From contig JAPCWB010000002.1 in assembly GCA_025938935.1 (NCBI GenBank), positions 1 to 64,000 on the forward strand: 64,000 nt of DNA, given 5' to 3'. Shown one piece after another: positions 29,447 through 38,828 of the stretch. Numbering within the stretch: position 1 is the stretch's first letter; each line of letters begins with the position of its first letter. The notes under the pieces are model-generated. The model did no database searches, was not told where the DNA came from, and saw nothing but the letters and a program-made list of their open reading frames with translations. The stretch comes from Novosphingobium sp. MW5. Lineage in GTDB: Bacteria > Pseudomonadota > Alphaproteobacteria > Sphingomonadales > Sphingomonadaceae. The translations under genes were made by a program, and so were the position numbers.

Positions 29447-32400
29447 ATGCCGACTGATCCCCTGTTGTCCCCCCTCCCACAAGACGAAGCCGCCCTCACC
29501 GCCGCTTTGGCCGAGGCTTCGGCGCTCGACCCGGCCGCCCGCGCGCGCATCACCACCCGCGCCGTCGATCTGGTGCGCGCCATCCGCAGTGGGGCAAAGC
29601 CCGGCTTGATGGAGGTCTTCCTGGCCGAATACGGTCTGTCCACCGACGAGGGCATCGCGCTGATGTGTCTGGCCGAGGCGCTGCTGCGCGTGCCGGATGC
29701 GGGCACGATGGATGCGCTGATCGAAGACAAGATCGCGCCGTCGGACTGGGGCAAGCATCTGGGGCATTCGGCCTCGTCTTTGGTGAACGCCTCGACCTGG
29801 GCCCTGATGCTGACCGGCCGGGTGCTGGACGAGGCAGAGCCGGGCATCGCCGGTCAGCTGCGCGGCGCGGTCAAGCGTCTGGGCGAGCCGGTGATCCGCA
29901 CCGCCGTGTCGCGCGCCATGAAGGAGATGGGGCGGCAGTTCGTCCTGGGCGAGACGATCAGTGCCGCGATGAACCGCGCCTCGGCGATGGAGGCGCGTGG
30001 CTACGCCTATTCCTACGACATGCTGGGCGAGGCCGCGCGCACCGAAGCCGATGCACTGCGCTATCAGCGCGCCTATGCGGCGGCCATCGAGGCGATTGGC
30101 AAGGGCTGCAAGGGGCAGGACATCAAGGTCAACCCCGGCATCTCGGTCAAGCTGAGCGCCCTGCATCCGCGCTACGAGGAAGCGCAGCGCGAGCGGGTCA
30201 TGCGCGAGCTGGTGCCGCGGGTCATCACGCTGGCGCGGATGGCGGCGCGGCGGGGCATGGGTTTCAACATCGACGCCGAAGAGCAGGACCGGCTGGTCCT
30301 GTCGCGCGATGTGATCGGCGCGGTGCTGGCCGATCCGGCGCTCGAGGGCTGGGACGGGTTCGGCGTGGTCGTGCAGGCTTACGGTCCGCGTGCGGGCGCG
30401 ATGATCGACTGGCTTTATGCCGAGGCGGGGCGTCTGGATCGTCGCCTGATGGTGCGGCTGGTCAAGGGTGCGTATTGGGACAGCGAGATCAAGCGCGCGC
30501 AGGTGCTGGGCCTGCCCGGTTTCCCGGTGTTCACCGCCAAGACCGCGACCGATATTTCCTATGCCGCCAATGCGCGCAAGCTGTTGGGTATGACCGACCG
30601 GCTGTATCCGCAATTCGCCACGCATAACGCGCAGACCGTCGCCACGGTGCTGGAGATGGCGCAGGTGCAGGGCCGCGACGCCTATGAATTCCAGCGCCTG
30701 CACGGGATGGGCGAGCGTCTGCATGACCTTGTGCTGGCCGCCGAGGGCACGCGCTGCCGCATCTATGCGCCGGTCGGCGCGCACCGCGATCTGTTGGCCT
30801 ATCTGGTGCGCAGGCTGCTGGAGAACGGCGCGAACAGCTCGTTCGTGCACAAGATCGTCGATGAGAGCGTCTCGCCCGAGGCGGTGGTCGCCGATCCGCT
30901 GGCGGTGCATCGCCCCGTGACGTTGACCACCGGGCCGGGGCTGTTTGCGCCGGAACGGGTGAACTCAACGGGCTGGGATCTGACCGATGCCGGGGATCTG
31001 GCGGCAATCGAGGCCGCGCGCGCGCCGTTTGCGGCGCAGGTGTTCGACGCGAGGCCGCTGCTGGCGGGGCCGGTTCAGGGCGGGGACACGCTGAGCGTCG
31101 GCAACCCGGCGCGGCCCGGTGAGGTCGTGGGCCACGTGGTGCAGGCAACGGCGGCGGATGTGGAAACGGCGCTGGGGGCCGCGCAGGTGTGGGACGCTTC
31201 GCCGGCCCAGCGAGCGACAATCCTGAACCGGGCCGCTGACCTCTATGAGCGCGATTTCGGCCCCTTGTTCGCCGTTCTGGCGCGCGAGGCGGGCAAGACG
31301 CAGGCCGATTGCGTGGGAGAACTGCGCGAGGCGGTCGATTTCCTGCGCTATTACGCCGCCCGGATCACCCTCGACATGGCCCCGCGCGGGCGGATCACCT
31401 GCATCTCGCCGTGGAACTTCCCGCTGGCGATCTTCACCGGCCAGATCGCCGGGGCGCTGGCGGCGGGCAACGCAGTGCTGGCCAAGCCTGCCGAACAGAC
31501 GCCACTGGTTGCCGCCGCTGCCGTGGCCCTGCTGCATGAGGCCGGCGTGCCGCGCACGGCGCTGCAACTGCTGCCCGGCGAGGGCGCTGTGGTCGGGGCC
31601 GCGCTGACCTCAAACCCGCGCGTCGATGGCGTGGTCTTCACCGGCTCGACCGATACCGCGCAGGCGATCCGGCGGGCGATGGCGGCAAACCTTGCCCCCG
31701 GCGCGCCTCTGATCGCGGAAACCGGCGGGCTGAATGCGATGATCGTGGACTCGACGGCCCTGCCCGAGCAGGCGGTGCGCGATGTCGTCGCCAGTGCGTT
31801 CCAGTCGGCGGGGCAGCGCTGCTCGGCCCTGCGCTGCCTCTATGTGCAGCAGGACGTGGCGCCGCATCTGCTCGACATGCTGGGCGGGGCGATGGAGGCG
31901 CTCACCCTGGGCGATCCGTGGGATCTGACCACCGATGTCGGCCCGGTGATCGACGCCGAGGCGGCACGCGAAATCCGCGCCTATGTCAGCGCCGCGCGCA
32001 AGGAAGGGCGCGTGCTGCACGAGTTGCGCGCGCCGGGTGCGGGGCCTTTCATCGCGCCCGTGGTGATCGAGGTGACAGGCATCGACGACATCCCGCGCGA
32101 GATTTTCGGCCCGGTTCTGCATGTCGCGCGCTTCAAGGGGCGTGATCTGCGCAAGGTTCTGGATGCGGTGAACGCGCGGGGATTCGGGCTGACCTTCGGG
32201 CTGCACACCCGCATCGACAACCGCGTGCAAGAGGTGGTCGAGGCGATGCGCGTCGGCAACCTTTATGTGAACCGCAACCAGATCGGCGCGGTCGTTGGCA
32301 GCCAGCCTTTCGGCGGCGAGGGGCTTTCGGGCACCGGACCCAAGGCAGGCGGGCCCGAGTATGTCGCGCGGCTGGCGCAGCCGGTGGCGGCGCCCGAAGC

Positions 32401-32870
32401 GGCAGCGACGGGGGCAGTGGCGGATCTCGTCAAGCTCGCCCGCGATTTGGCTGTGGCGGTCCCGCAAGAGCCGCTGACCACGCGCGACATGCCCGGCCCG
32501 ACCGGCGAATCGAATCGCCTGAGCCTGCATGCAAGGCCGCCGGTGCTGTGCATGGGGCCGGGACCGCAGGCCGAGGCGCAGCAGGCCGCTGCGATCCGCG
32601 CGCTTGGCGGGGTGGCAGTGATGGCGGGCGGGACGGTGCCGCCGGACTGGCTGGAGACCGCTCAGGGGCTTTCAGGGGTGATCTGGTGGGGCGATTGCGG
32701 CACCGCGCGGGCCTGCGCGCAGGCATTGTCGCGCCGCAAAGGCCCGATCCTGCCACTGATCACCACGCAGCCGGATGCGGCCCATGCCCTGACCGAACGG
32801 CATCTGTGCATCGACACCACGGCTTCGGGGCGGAAACGCGCAACTGCTTGTTGAGGCAGCAGGTGCTTGA
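29447..32870 (+). CDS. putA: Bifunctional proline dehydrogenase / L-glutamate gamma-semialdehyde dehydrogenase (3' frameshift)
   Basis: PutA oxidises proline to glutamate in two steps. The PRODH barrel (about residues 130-430) has KVNPGISVKLSALHPRY, RLVKGAYWDSEIKRAQ and THNAQTVA. The aldehyde dehydrogenase half (about 510-970) has CISPWNFPLAIFTGQ, FTGSTDTAQAI, the general-base glutamate in ETGGLNAMIVD and the nucleophile in AGQRCSALRCLY. No N-terminal ribbon-helix-helix domain is present, so it is a pure enzyme and not a repressor. The frame ends at 32854 with RKRATAC. Removing one G from the run at 32827-32830 gives SGGNAQLLVEAAGA and a stop at 32868, more like the family. Confidence 0.95.
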
Positions 32871-32896
32871 CGGGCGGGTCATGATCGCCCATCCCC

Positions 32897-33685
32897 ATGG
32901 GCATGTTGCCAATCCGTGACCGAAACCCGTCGGGACAGGTGCCCTATGTGACCTGGGGGCTGATCGCCGTGAACATTGTGGTGTTCATGGCGTATTACCC
33001 GTTGGGCACGGACACTTCCGTTCTGGAACTCTACCGCCACTGGGCGATGATCCCCGCCCGCCTGAGCGCGGGCGAGGGGTTGGCGACGCCGCTGGTGGCG
33101 ATGTTCGTGCATGGCGGCTGGTTCCATCTGGGCCTCAACATGCTGTTCCTGCGCATCTTCGGCGATAATCTTGAGGCCGAATTCGGACCGGTCCGTTTCC
33201 TTGCCTTCTACCTGCTGTGCGGGTTGATCGCCTTTGCCCTGCAATACATTGCCGCGCCGCTCAGTCTGGTGCCGGTCGCCGGTGCCTCGGGCGCGGTGGC
33301 GGGGGTGATGGGGGGCTATCTGCTGATGTTCCCGCGCGCCCGCGTCGATGTGGTGGCCTATTACGTCATTGGTCTGCGCACCTTTGCCGTGCCGGCGTGG
33401 CTGCTGCTTGGCCTTTGGTTCGCGCTGCAGGTCTGGGGCGGGCTGGCGACGCCCGCCGATGGCGGCGTGGCGTTCTGGGCGCATATCGGCGGGTTCGTTG
33501 CGGGCGTCGGCTTGAGCGCGCGAACCTGGCGGTTGCGCGGCGGGCGGATGTTCTGGAGCCGGTTCCACGGGTTGCCGCCCCACCCGCAGGCACCGATTGC
33601 CGTGCCGGTTGTGCGCCGCCGGGGCGCAATCTTGCCGCCGCCGCAAGCGCATGGGCTCTTTCGCCGAGAGGGCGATCCGCGCTGA
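32897..33685 (+). CDS. Rhomboid-family intramembrane serine protease
   Basis: A 262-residue polytopic membrane protein with six or more hydrophobic segments. Family hallmarks: HGGWFHLGLNMLFLRIFG (the loop-1 and N-x-x-H region), GASGAVAGVMGGY with the catalytic serine, and AFWAHIGGFVAG with the catalytic histidine. The C-terminal tail is basic and proline-rich (PPHPQAP, RRRGAILPPP) and should lie in the cytoplasm. The substrate is unknown. ATG 32897 (MGMLPIRD) is used; ATG 32903 is also possible. Confidence 0.93.
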   Translation: MGMLPIRDRNPSGQVPYVTWGLIAVNIVVFMAYYPLGTDTSVLELYRHWAMIPARLSAGEGLATPLVAMFVHGGWFHLGLNMLFLRIFGDNLEAEFGPVRFLAFYLLCGLIAFALQYIAAPLSLVPVAGASGAVAGVMGGYLLMFPRARVDVVAYYVIGLRTFAVPAWLLLGLWFALQVWGGLATPADGGVAFWAHIGGFVAGVGLSARTWRLRGGRMFWSRFHGLPPHPQAPIAVPVVRRRGAILPPPQAHGLFRREGDPR

Positions 33686-33777
33686 GGCGCACAGGCTCTG
33701 TGCAGGCGCTGTGCGGGGCTTTTCCTGACAGATGTCGCTCTCCATGTTAGGCATAACCATCGCCATAGGAGCCTGAC

Positions 33778-34710
33778 ATGAGCTGGAATCCCGCCTTCAA
33801 TCCCGGCCCCCTGACCACCGATCCCGCCTCGATCGAGACCGTGATCGTCCCCCGCGCCCGCGATCTGGGGGGCTTTGAGGTCCGCCGCGCGCTGCCCGCC
33901 GCCGCCCGCCGCATGGTCGGGCCGTTCGTGTTCTTCGACCAGATGGGCCCGGCCGAGTTCATCACCGGCAGCGGCATCGACGTGCGCCCGCACCCGCATA
34001 TCGGGCTGGGCACGGTGACCTATCTGCTGAATGGTCACTTCATCCACAAGGACAGCCTTGGCACCGATCAGAAGATCGTCCCCGGCGAGGTGAACTGGAT
34101 GATCGCCGGTCGCGGTATCACCCATTCCGAGCGCACCGATGCGACGGTACGTCAGGCCAAGCATGAGCTGTTCGGCGTGCAGACATGGCTGGCGCTGCCG
34201 GAAAACAAGGAAGAAATGGCCCCGGCGTTCGAGCATCACGGCGCCGGTGCGCTACCGTTTCTGGAAGCCGAAGGCCTGCGCGCCCGGTTGATTCTGGGCA
34301 CGGCCTGGGGCGAGAAAGCCCCGGTCAGCACCTTCGGCGATCTGTTCTACGTTGATGCGGTGCTGGAAGCCGGTGCCCGCATGCCGATGCCCGACGGGCA
34401 TGAGGATCGCGGGCTGCACGTGCTCGACGGGTCGGTGATCATCGCCGGGCAGGAGTTCGAGACCGGCAAGATGGTCGTCTTCCGCCCCGGTGACGCGATC
34501 ACCCTGCAAGCGGGGTCGCGCGGAGCGCGGCTGATGCTGCTGGGCGGCGACACGCTGAATGGGCCGCGCTACATCTGGTGGAACTTTGTCAGCTCGTCGA
34601 AGGAGCGGATCGAAGAGGCGAAAGAGGCCTGGCGGCGCGGGGATTGGGCGGATGGCCCGTTCCATCTGCCGCCGGGGGATACGGACGAGTATATCCCGCT
34701 GCCGGAGTGA
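33778..34710 (+). CDS. Pirin family protein
   Basis: A 310-residue bicupin. The N-terminal cupin has the iron ligands in DVRPHPHIGLGTVTYLLNG and the motif VNWMIAGRGITHSER; the C-terminal cupin (about residues 190-290) has lost most metal ligands, as in other pirins. Bacterial pirins bind Fe and some act as quercetin dioxygenases or redox sensors; which applies here is open. ATG 33778 follows AGGAG at six bases. The acidic C-terminus DTDEYIPLPE is a common family ending. Confidence 0.92.
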   Translation: MSWNPAFNPGPLTTDPASIETVIVPRARDLGGFEVRRALPAAARRMVGPFVFFDQMGPAEFITGSGIDVRPHPHIGLGTVTYLLNGHFIHKDSLGTDQKIVPGEVNWMIAGRGITHSERTDATVRQAKHELFGVQTWLALPENKEEMAPAFEHHGAGALPFLEAEGLRARLILGTAWGEKAPVSTFGDLFYVDAVLEAGARMPMPDGHEDRGLHVLDGSVIIAGQEFETGKMVVFRPGDAITLQAGSRGARLMLLGGDTLNGPRYIWWNFVSSSKERIEEAKEAWRRGDWADGPFHLPPGDTDEYIPLPE

Positions 34711-34727
34711 GGCGAGGCGTGGTAAAG

Positions 34728-34785
34728 GGTGGGGTTGAACCCCACCCTACGGGCGCGCTGTAGGGTGGGGTTTAACCCCACCCCC
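34728..34785. repeat. GTGGGGTT-AACCCCAC palindromic repeat, copy 1
   Basis: Two adjacent palindromes, GGGTGGGGTTGAACCCCACC and TAGGGTGGGGTTTAACCCCA (ending CCC), fill the gap between the convergent pirin and nrsF genes. The block AGGGTGGGGTTTAACCCCAC recurs at 53839-53861. They could also serve as a bidirectional terminator, but there is no T run. Confidence 0.8.
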
Positions 34786-34787
34786 GC

Positions 34788-35420
34788 TTACCACCGCAGC
34801 AGTCGCCGCCCGATCACCGCGCCCGCCGCCGTGACAATCGCCATGGCACTGCCATAGGCCGGGAAGAAATACATCAGCGGGTCATGCGGGCAATGCAGCG
34901 AATAGATCGCAGCGGCGCTGCCACCTGCCACCAGCCCTGCCGCCGCGCCCGCCCAGCCCGGGCTGCGGGGCGCCCCGGCCCGCAGGGCCCAGAGCGCGCC
35001 CGCCAGAGGCAAAGCAGCCAAAACGGGCACCGAAATCAGGCAATTGCTGAAATCACGCGTGTCGAGGATCTCGGCAACCTCGGCCATCGGCGTCGTAGCC
35101 AGCGCATAGACCAGCAACGCCGCAAGCCCTGCCAGCAGCACCCCCATCAGCGCGCGCTGAGCGGTCACGCGGGCGTCCGGGCGGCTGAGCCCCTGCGCCA
35201 GCCACAGCGCCGCCAGCGCCAGCACCGCAGGCACCAGCGTCTTGTACACGGTGGGCGACGCCAGAACCTGCGCCAGATCGGGCCGCGTGTGCCACAGCGT
35301 CACCAGCGCCAGCCCGGACACCAGCAGCGCGGGCGGCAGGGCACGCGCCATCCGCCGGGCGGGGGCCGGGCCGGGCGTGGTGTCGGCGGCGAGCGCCGCG
35401 ATGAGCTCTTCGGTCTTCAT
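34788..35420 (-). CDS. nrsF: NrsF-family (DUF1109) membrane anti-sigma factor
   Basis: A 210-residue inner-membrane protein with about six hydrophobic helices. NrsF proteins hold the ECF factor SigF inactive and release it on heavy-metal or oxidative stress. The two conserved cysteines of the family are present, C127 in FSNCLISVP and C177 in LHCPHDP; in Caulobacter they are needed for sensing. The N-terminal 25 residues are cytoplasmic and would bind SigF. The ATG overlaps the sigF stop by four bases (ATGA), giving the usual sigF-nrsF operon. It ends next to the palindromic repeat. Confidence 0.9.
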   Translation of the reverse strand: MKTEELIAALAADTTPGPAPARRMARALPPALLVSGLALVTLWHTRPDLAQVLASPTVYKTLVPAVLALAALWLAQGLSRPDARVTAQRALMGVLLAGLAALLVYALATTPMAEVAEILDTRDFSNCLISVPVLAALPLAGALWALRAGAPRSPGWAGAAAGLVAGGSAAAIYSLHCPHDPLMYFFPAYGSAMAIVTAAGAVIGRRLLRW

Positions 35421-35965
35421 TCAATCATCCTTTCGCGCAACCGGGCGACGCTTTTGAGCGCCCGGTGCAAGGCCACACGAACCGCCCCCTCGGTCATGCC
35501 CAGCCGCGCGCCGGTTTCTGCGGCGCTGTCTCCGTCTATGCCGATCGCGCGCACGATCTGCGCCGCGCGCGGGTCGAGCTGGTCGATCACCCGTTCCATG
35601 TCCTGTGCCTCGAACGGATCGGGGCCAGCGGGCGCGGGCAGAACCTCGGCGATCTCGTCCACCGGGATCTCGATCCGCTTGCCGCGCGCGCGGAACGCGT
35701 CGATTACCTTGTGCCGCGTGACCGCATAGAGCCACGGGCGCAACGGCGCGTCCTCGTGCCAGGTCTGCCGCTTCAGGTGGATGGTCAGCAAAACCTCCTG
35801 CACGATATCTTCCCCGCTCTCCGTGCCCAGCGTCCCGCCGCGAGCCCGGACAATGCCGCGCACAACCGGCGTGATCGCGATCAAGAGCCGCCCATAGGCG
35901 CGCTGATCGCCGCGATTGGCGGCGCGCATCAGATGCTCCCAGCTCGGGTCTTGGGTCGTGTTCAC
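35417..35965 (-). CDS. sigF: ECF sigma factor, SigF type
   Basis: A 182-residue group IV sigma factor. Region 2 (about 20-90) has GEDIVQEVLLTIHLKRQTW and PLRPWLYAVTRHKVIDAFRA for -10 recognition; region 4 (about 125-180) has the helix-turn-helix GDSAAETGARLGMTEGAVRV for -35 recognition. Pairing with a DUF1109 anti-sigma and divergence from a buf operon match the Caulobacter SigF locus. GTG at 35965 follows AGGAG at five bases. It should drive the divergent bufA promoter and perhaps its own. Confidence 0.93.
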   Translation of the reverse strand: MNTTQDPSWEHLMRAANRGDQRAYGRLLIAITPVVRGIVRARGGTLGTESGEDIVQEVLLTIHLKRQTWHEDAPLRPWLYAVTRHKVIDAFRARGKRIEIPVDEIAEVLPAPAGPDPFEAQDMERVIDQLDPRAAQIVRAIGIDGDSAAETGARLGMTEGAVRVALHRALKSVARLRERMIE

Positions 35966-35975
35966 GTACTCTCCT

Positions 35976-36001
35976 TACGGGTCGGACCGGGGTGTTGTTA
36001 C
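35976..36001 (-). promoter_or_regulatory. Possible SigF promoter of sigF-nrsF
   Basis: On the minus strand GTAACA (36001-35996), 16 bases, then CGTA (35979-35976). The same spacing and the same GTAAC and CGT elements occur on the plus strand upstream of bufA. Caution: the CGTA touches the ribosome-binding site of sigF, so a transcript from here would be almost leaderless. Confidence 0.4.
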
Positions 36002-36058
36002 ACCGCCCCTGCGTAATTTCGACGAAAAACGCGGCAATGTCACGGCTGCGTGATCGCT

Positions 36059-36084
36059 GTAACGGATCGCCGGGCGTCTGCGTC
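36059..36084 (+). promoter_or_regulatory. Probable SigF promoter of the buf operon
   Basis: GTAACG (36059-36064), a 16-base spacer, then CGTC (36081-36084), 50 bases upstream of the bufA ATG. GTAAC-type -35 and CGT/CGA-type -10 elements about 16 bases apart are what SigF-like ECF factors recognise in Caulobacter. The position leaves room for a normal leader with its ribosome-binding site. Confidence 0.6.
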
Positions 36085-36134
36085 CTGAACGGCAGGCCCG
36101 CAACGAATGCGGGGCCTTTTCAGGGAGCTACCTC

Positions 36135-36515
36135 ATGACCAAACACACCCCGATCCTTGCCGCTTCGATCGCCGCCGCCCTTTCGCTGGCTGCGACCGGC
36201 ATGGCCGCTGCCGACGACATGGCGCAAGAGCGTTGCTATGGCGTGTCGATGGCCGGCGCGAATGACTGCGCCGCCGGTCCCGGCACCAGCTGCGCGGGCA
36301 CGTCGACCATCGACTATCAGGGCAACGCCTGGACCCTGGTTCCTGCCGGCACCTGCGCAACGATGGAAATCCCGGCCGACGGTATGGGCCACGCCCGCAT
36401 GGGTGCGACGGCCGAGCAGCTGGAAGCCGGTGGCTACGGTCCGGGCATCAACCGCGATCTGCCGCCGTCGCTGGCCTCGGACATCGCCGACACCTACATG
36501 CCGACGATGATGTAA
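36135..36515 (+). CDS. bufA1: Bufferin precursor BufA (DUF2282) with Met-rich C-terminal extension
   Basis: A 126-residue exported precursor peptide. Residues 1-26 are a signal peptide ([20 protein letters not shown] then TGMAAA). The DUF2282 core has four cysteines: C34 (ERCYGV), C45 (NDCAAG), C53 (TSCAGT) and C74 (GTCATM). In Caulobacter the two central cysteines are turned into thiooxazoles by BufB-BufC, and the product chelates copper in the periplasm. Unlike usual members, which end soon after the fourth cysteine, this one has about 50 further residues with Met77, 84, 89, 122, 125, 126 and His86. These could be extra soft-metal ligands (my inference). First gene of the operon. Confidence 0.9.
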   Translation: MTKHTPILAASIAAALSLAATGMAAADDMAQERCYGVSMAGANDCAAGPGTSCAGTSTIDYQGNAWTLVPAGTCATMEIPADGMGHARMGATAEQLEAGGYGPGINRDLPPSLASDIADTYMPTMM

Positions 36516-36522
36516 CCCCGCT

Positions 36523-36551
36523 GGCCGCCCTGGCCCGGTGCCGGGGCGGCC
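36523..36551 (+). terminator. Intercistronic hairpin between bufA and bufB
   Basis: GGCCGCCC (36523-36530) pairs with GGGCGGCC (36544-36551); inner bases can add a few more pairs. No T run follows. Such a hairpin between a precursor gene and its enzymes usually stabilises the precursor mRNA or attenuates the downstream genes, so that more peptide than enzyme is made. Confidence 0.6.
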
Positions 36552-36584
36552 GCTCTCCTGACGTTTGACCGCAGGACCGATGCC

Positions 36585-37442
36585 ATGTTCGCCTCCCCCG
36601 ATTTCCGCCTTCCCGCCGCACCCGGTCTCAGCTTCAAGCCCGAGCATTTCGCGCAGGCGATGCAGGCCGCACCTGCGCTGTTCTTCGAGGTTCACGCCGA
36701 GAATTACATGGGCGCGGGCGGTGCTCCGCATGCCATGCTTGAACGGTTGCATGCCGATCACGCGCTCTCCATCCACGGGGTCGGTCTGTCGATTGGCGGG
36801 GCAGGGCCGCTTGACCCTGATCACCTCAAACGCCTGCGCCGTCTGCTGGACCGCCACCAGCCCGAAAGTTTTTCCGAACATCTGGCGTGGTCCTCGCATG
36901 GCGCGGACTGGCTCAACGATCTGCTGCCACTGCCCTACACGGATGAAACCTTAACCACGATCTGCGCCCATATCGATCAGGCGCAGACCGCGCTGGGCCG
37001 CCGCTTGCTGCTCGAAAACCCGGCCACCTATGTGACCTTCGCCGCCAGCACCTGGCCCGAGGCCGACTTCCTGCGCGAGATCGCCCGCCGCAGCGGCTGC
37101 GGGTTGTTGCTCGATGTGAACAACGTCTTCGTCTCGGCCACCAACCACCGCACCGACCCGCGCGCCTATCTCGCCGATTTCCCGCTGGAGCAGGTCGGCG
37201 AGATCCATCTGGCCGGCCACGAGGCCGAAGCGCTGCCCGATGGCCCCTTGCTGATCGACAGCCATTCGCGCCCGGTGGCCGACCCGGTCTGGACGCTCTA
37301 CGCCGAGGTGCTGGCCCGCACCGGCCCGCTGCCCAGCCTTGTGGAATGGGACAACGATGTGCCCGGTTTCGATACCCTGCTGGCCGAGGCCGCCCGCGCC
37401 GAGACCCTGCTGAGCGAGGCCTGCCATGCACACGCCGCCTGA
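36585..37442 (+). CDS. bufB: BufB, DUF692/MNIO peptide-modifying oxidase
   Basis: A 285-residue TIM-barrel enzyme of the multinuclear non-haem iron oxidase family (formerly DUF692). It oxidises cysteines of the BufA core peptide together with BufC. The metal ligand segments are all present: [11 protein letters not shown] (E35, H37), [12 protein letters not shown] (H64), SEHLAWS (E98, H99), [38 protein letters not shown] and LVEWDNDVP. Length and motifs equal those of known members, so it should be active. ATG 36585 has AGGA at eight bases. The end overlaps bufC by 17 bases. Confidence 0.95.
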   Translation: MFASPDFRLPAAPGLSFKPEHFAQAMQAAPALFFEVHAENYMGAGGAPHAMLERLHADHALSIHGVGLSIGGAGPLDPDHLKRLRRLLDRHQPESFSEHLAWSSHGADWLNDLLPLPYTDETLTTICAHIDQAQTALGRRLLLENPATYVTFAASTWPEADFLREIARRSGCGLLLDVNNVFVSATNHRTDPRAYLADFPLEQVGEIHLAGHEAEALPDGPLLIDSHSRPVADPVWTLYAEVLARTGPLPSLVEWDNDVPGFDTLLAEAARAETLLSEACHAHAA

Positions 37443-38160
37443 CCACGCCACCACGCAGGCCCGGCTGCACGCCGCCCTCTGGTCACCCCAGACCCCCGCA
37501 GGGCTGGGTGAAGCGCAGGCTCTTGACCGCCGCTTCGCCGTCTACCGCAACAACGTCCAGCACGGCCTCAGCCGTGCCCTCGCCGCCCGCTTCCCGGTCA
37601 TTGAGCGCCTCGTCGGGCCTGACTTCTTCGCCGCCATGGCGCGCGTCTTCGCCGCGCAGCACCCGCCGCAAACCCCCGTCCTGCTCGACTGGGGCGATAC
37701 CTTCCCCGCCTTCCTCGCCACCTTCCCCCCGGCGCAATCGCTGCCCTACCTGCCCGATGTCGCCCGTCTGGAAGGGCTGCGCGGCCAAGCCTATCACGCC
37801 GCCGACGCCCCCAGTGCCGATCCCGCAGCACTGGCCACCGTTGATCCTGCGCGGCTCCTGCTGACCCTCGCCCCCTCGGTCCGCGCCTTCGACGCACAGC
37901 ACCCCGCCGTCAGCCTCTGGCACCTTAACCAGCCCGGCGCCCGGCCCGTACCCCTGCCCAAGGGCCCGCAATACGCCCTCATCGCCCGCACCCCCGGCTT
38001 CGCCGTCACCGTCGAGCCGCTGGGCAAAGACCAGCACACCATCCTCACCCACCTGCTGCGCGGCCAGCCCTTCGCCAGCGCCGCCATCACCGACCCAACC
38101 CCGCTGCTGGCCCTGCTCATCCGCCACCAGCTGATCGCCCAGATCGGAGAGATTCCATGA
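37426..38160 (+). CDS. bufC: BufC, DUF2063 partner protein of the MNIO enzyme
   Basis: A 244-residue soluble protein with the DUF2063 N-terminal helical domain: [20 protein letters not shown] then [20 protein letters not shown], and [22 protein letters not shown]-terminal beta-rich part follows. DUF2063 proteins recruit the precursor's leader or core for DUF692 enzymes, so it is the expected partner of BufB. The ATG lies inside the last codons of bufB (17-base overlap), and its stop overlaps bufD, which suggests strict co-translation. Confidence 0.93.
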   Translation: MHTPPDHATTQARLHAALWSPQTPAGLGEAQALDRRFAVYRNNVQHGLSRALAARFPVIERLVGPDFFAAMARVFAAQHPPQTPVLLDWGDTFPAFLATFPPAQSLPYLPDVARLEGLRGQAYHAADAPSADPAALATVDPARLLLTLAPSVRAFDAQHPAVSLWHLNQPGARPVPLPKGPQYALIARTPGFAVTVEPLGKDQHTILTHLLRGQPFASAAITDPTPLLALLIRHQLIAQIGEIP

Positions 38161-38635
38161 CCGAGACCACCCTGTCCGCCCCCGGCGCCGCACCCGCCAC
38201 CGGCCTGCGCCCCGCATCCGCGCGCTCAACGCGCTGGCCGGGCGTCTGATGCCCAAAGACCTCGTGCAGCTTGCCGCGCGGCTCTTCGTCGGTATCGTCT
38301 TCTGGCAATCGGCCCGCACCAAGGTCGACGGGTTCATGATCAAGGACCAGACCTATTATCTGTTTGAAAACATCTACAATATCCCGCTGATCCCCGCCAA
38401 CTGGGCCGCGGTGATGGCCACCATTGGGGAACACAGCCTGTCGGTGCTGATCATCCTCGGCCTCGCCAGCCGCTTCTCTGCCGCTGGCCTTCTCGTCATG
38501 ACCGCCGTCATCGAAATCTTCGTCTTCCCCGAGGCCTGGGTTCTCCACGGCACCTGGGCCGCCAGCTTGCTGGCCGTCCTCGCCTACGGTCCCGGCCGCC
38601 TTTCGCTCGATCACCTGCTCAAGCTCGACAGCTAA
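38157..38635 (+). CDS. bufD: BufD, DoxX-family membrane protein (frameshifted near the start)
   Basis: A DoxX-type protein of about 158 residues with four hydrophobic helices: [21 protein letters not shown], then [40 protein letters not shown] and [13 protein letters not shown]. DoxX proteins close most buf operons and may handle quinone or thiol redox chemistry. The ATG at 38157 overlaps the bufC stop, but the frame is lost near 38210-38220 (it should run into [18 protein letters not shown]). Translation from ATG 38249 alone would give a shortened but still four-helix protein. Confidence 0.85.
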
Positions 38636-38636
38636 C

Positions 38637-38708
38637 TCTCTTTGCTCTGAAAATATCCCGGGGGCAGCGCCCCCGAGGCGCGCGGCAGGGGCTCGATGCC
38701 CCTGCCGC
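38637..38708. repeat. Half intergenic element (arm type A) with ATCGA-loop hairpin
   Basis: TCTCTTTGCTCTGAAAATAT continues as CCCGGGGG (38637-38664), two bases after the bufD stop. A GGGGGCAGCGCCCCC hairpin follows at once, and then a perfect 11-bp stem (38682-38692 with 38698-38708) closing TCGAT. It may act as the 3' end of the buf transcript. The rest of the gap up to the amidase gene holds no gene that I can see. Confidence 0.75.
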
Positions 38709-38828
38709 TCGCCACCCGCTCGCCAAGGCCCCAAAGCCAGACCGTTTTCCGCCACCTCCAGCCACACTCCCATTGCACCCGCCCCGCCCGCGCCTCTACT
38801 CTGCGCGCTCCCAACCCCGGAGCCGCCG

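Noticed and set aside
29423..30910. 495-codon open frame antisense to putA
   Set aside because: Shadow of the proline dehydrogenase domain; no start context, no family.
34788..38635. Calling the buf locus an entirely new system
   Set aside because: DUF2282-DUF692-DUF2063-DoxX operons under SigF/NrsF are known as bufferin loci; only the Met-rich tail and the paired promoter motifs are unusual.
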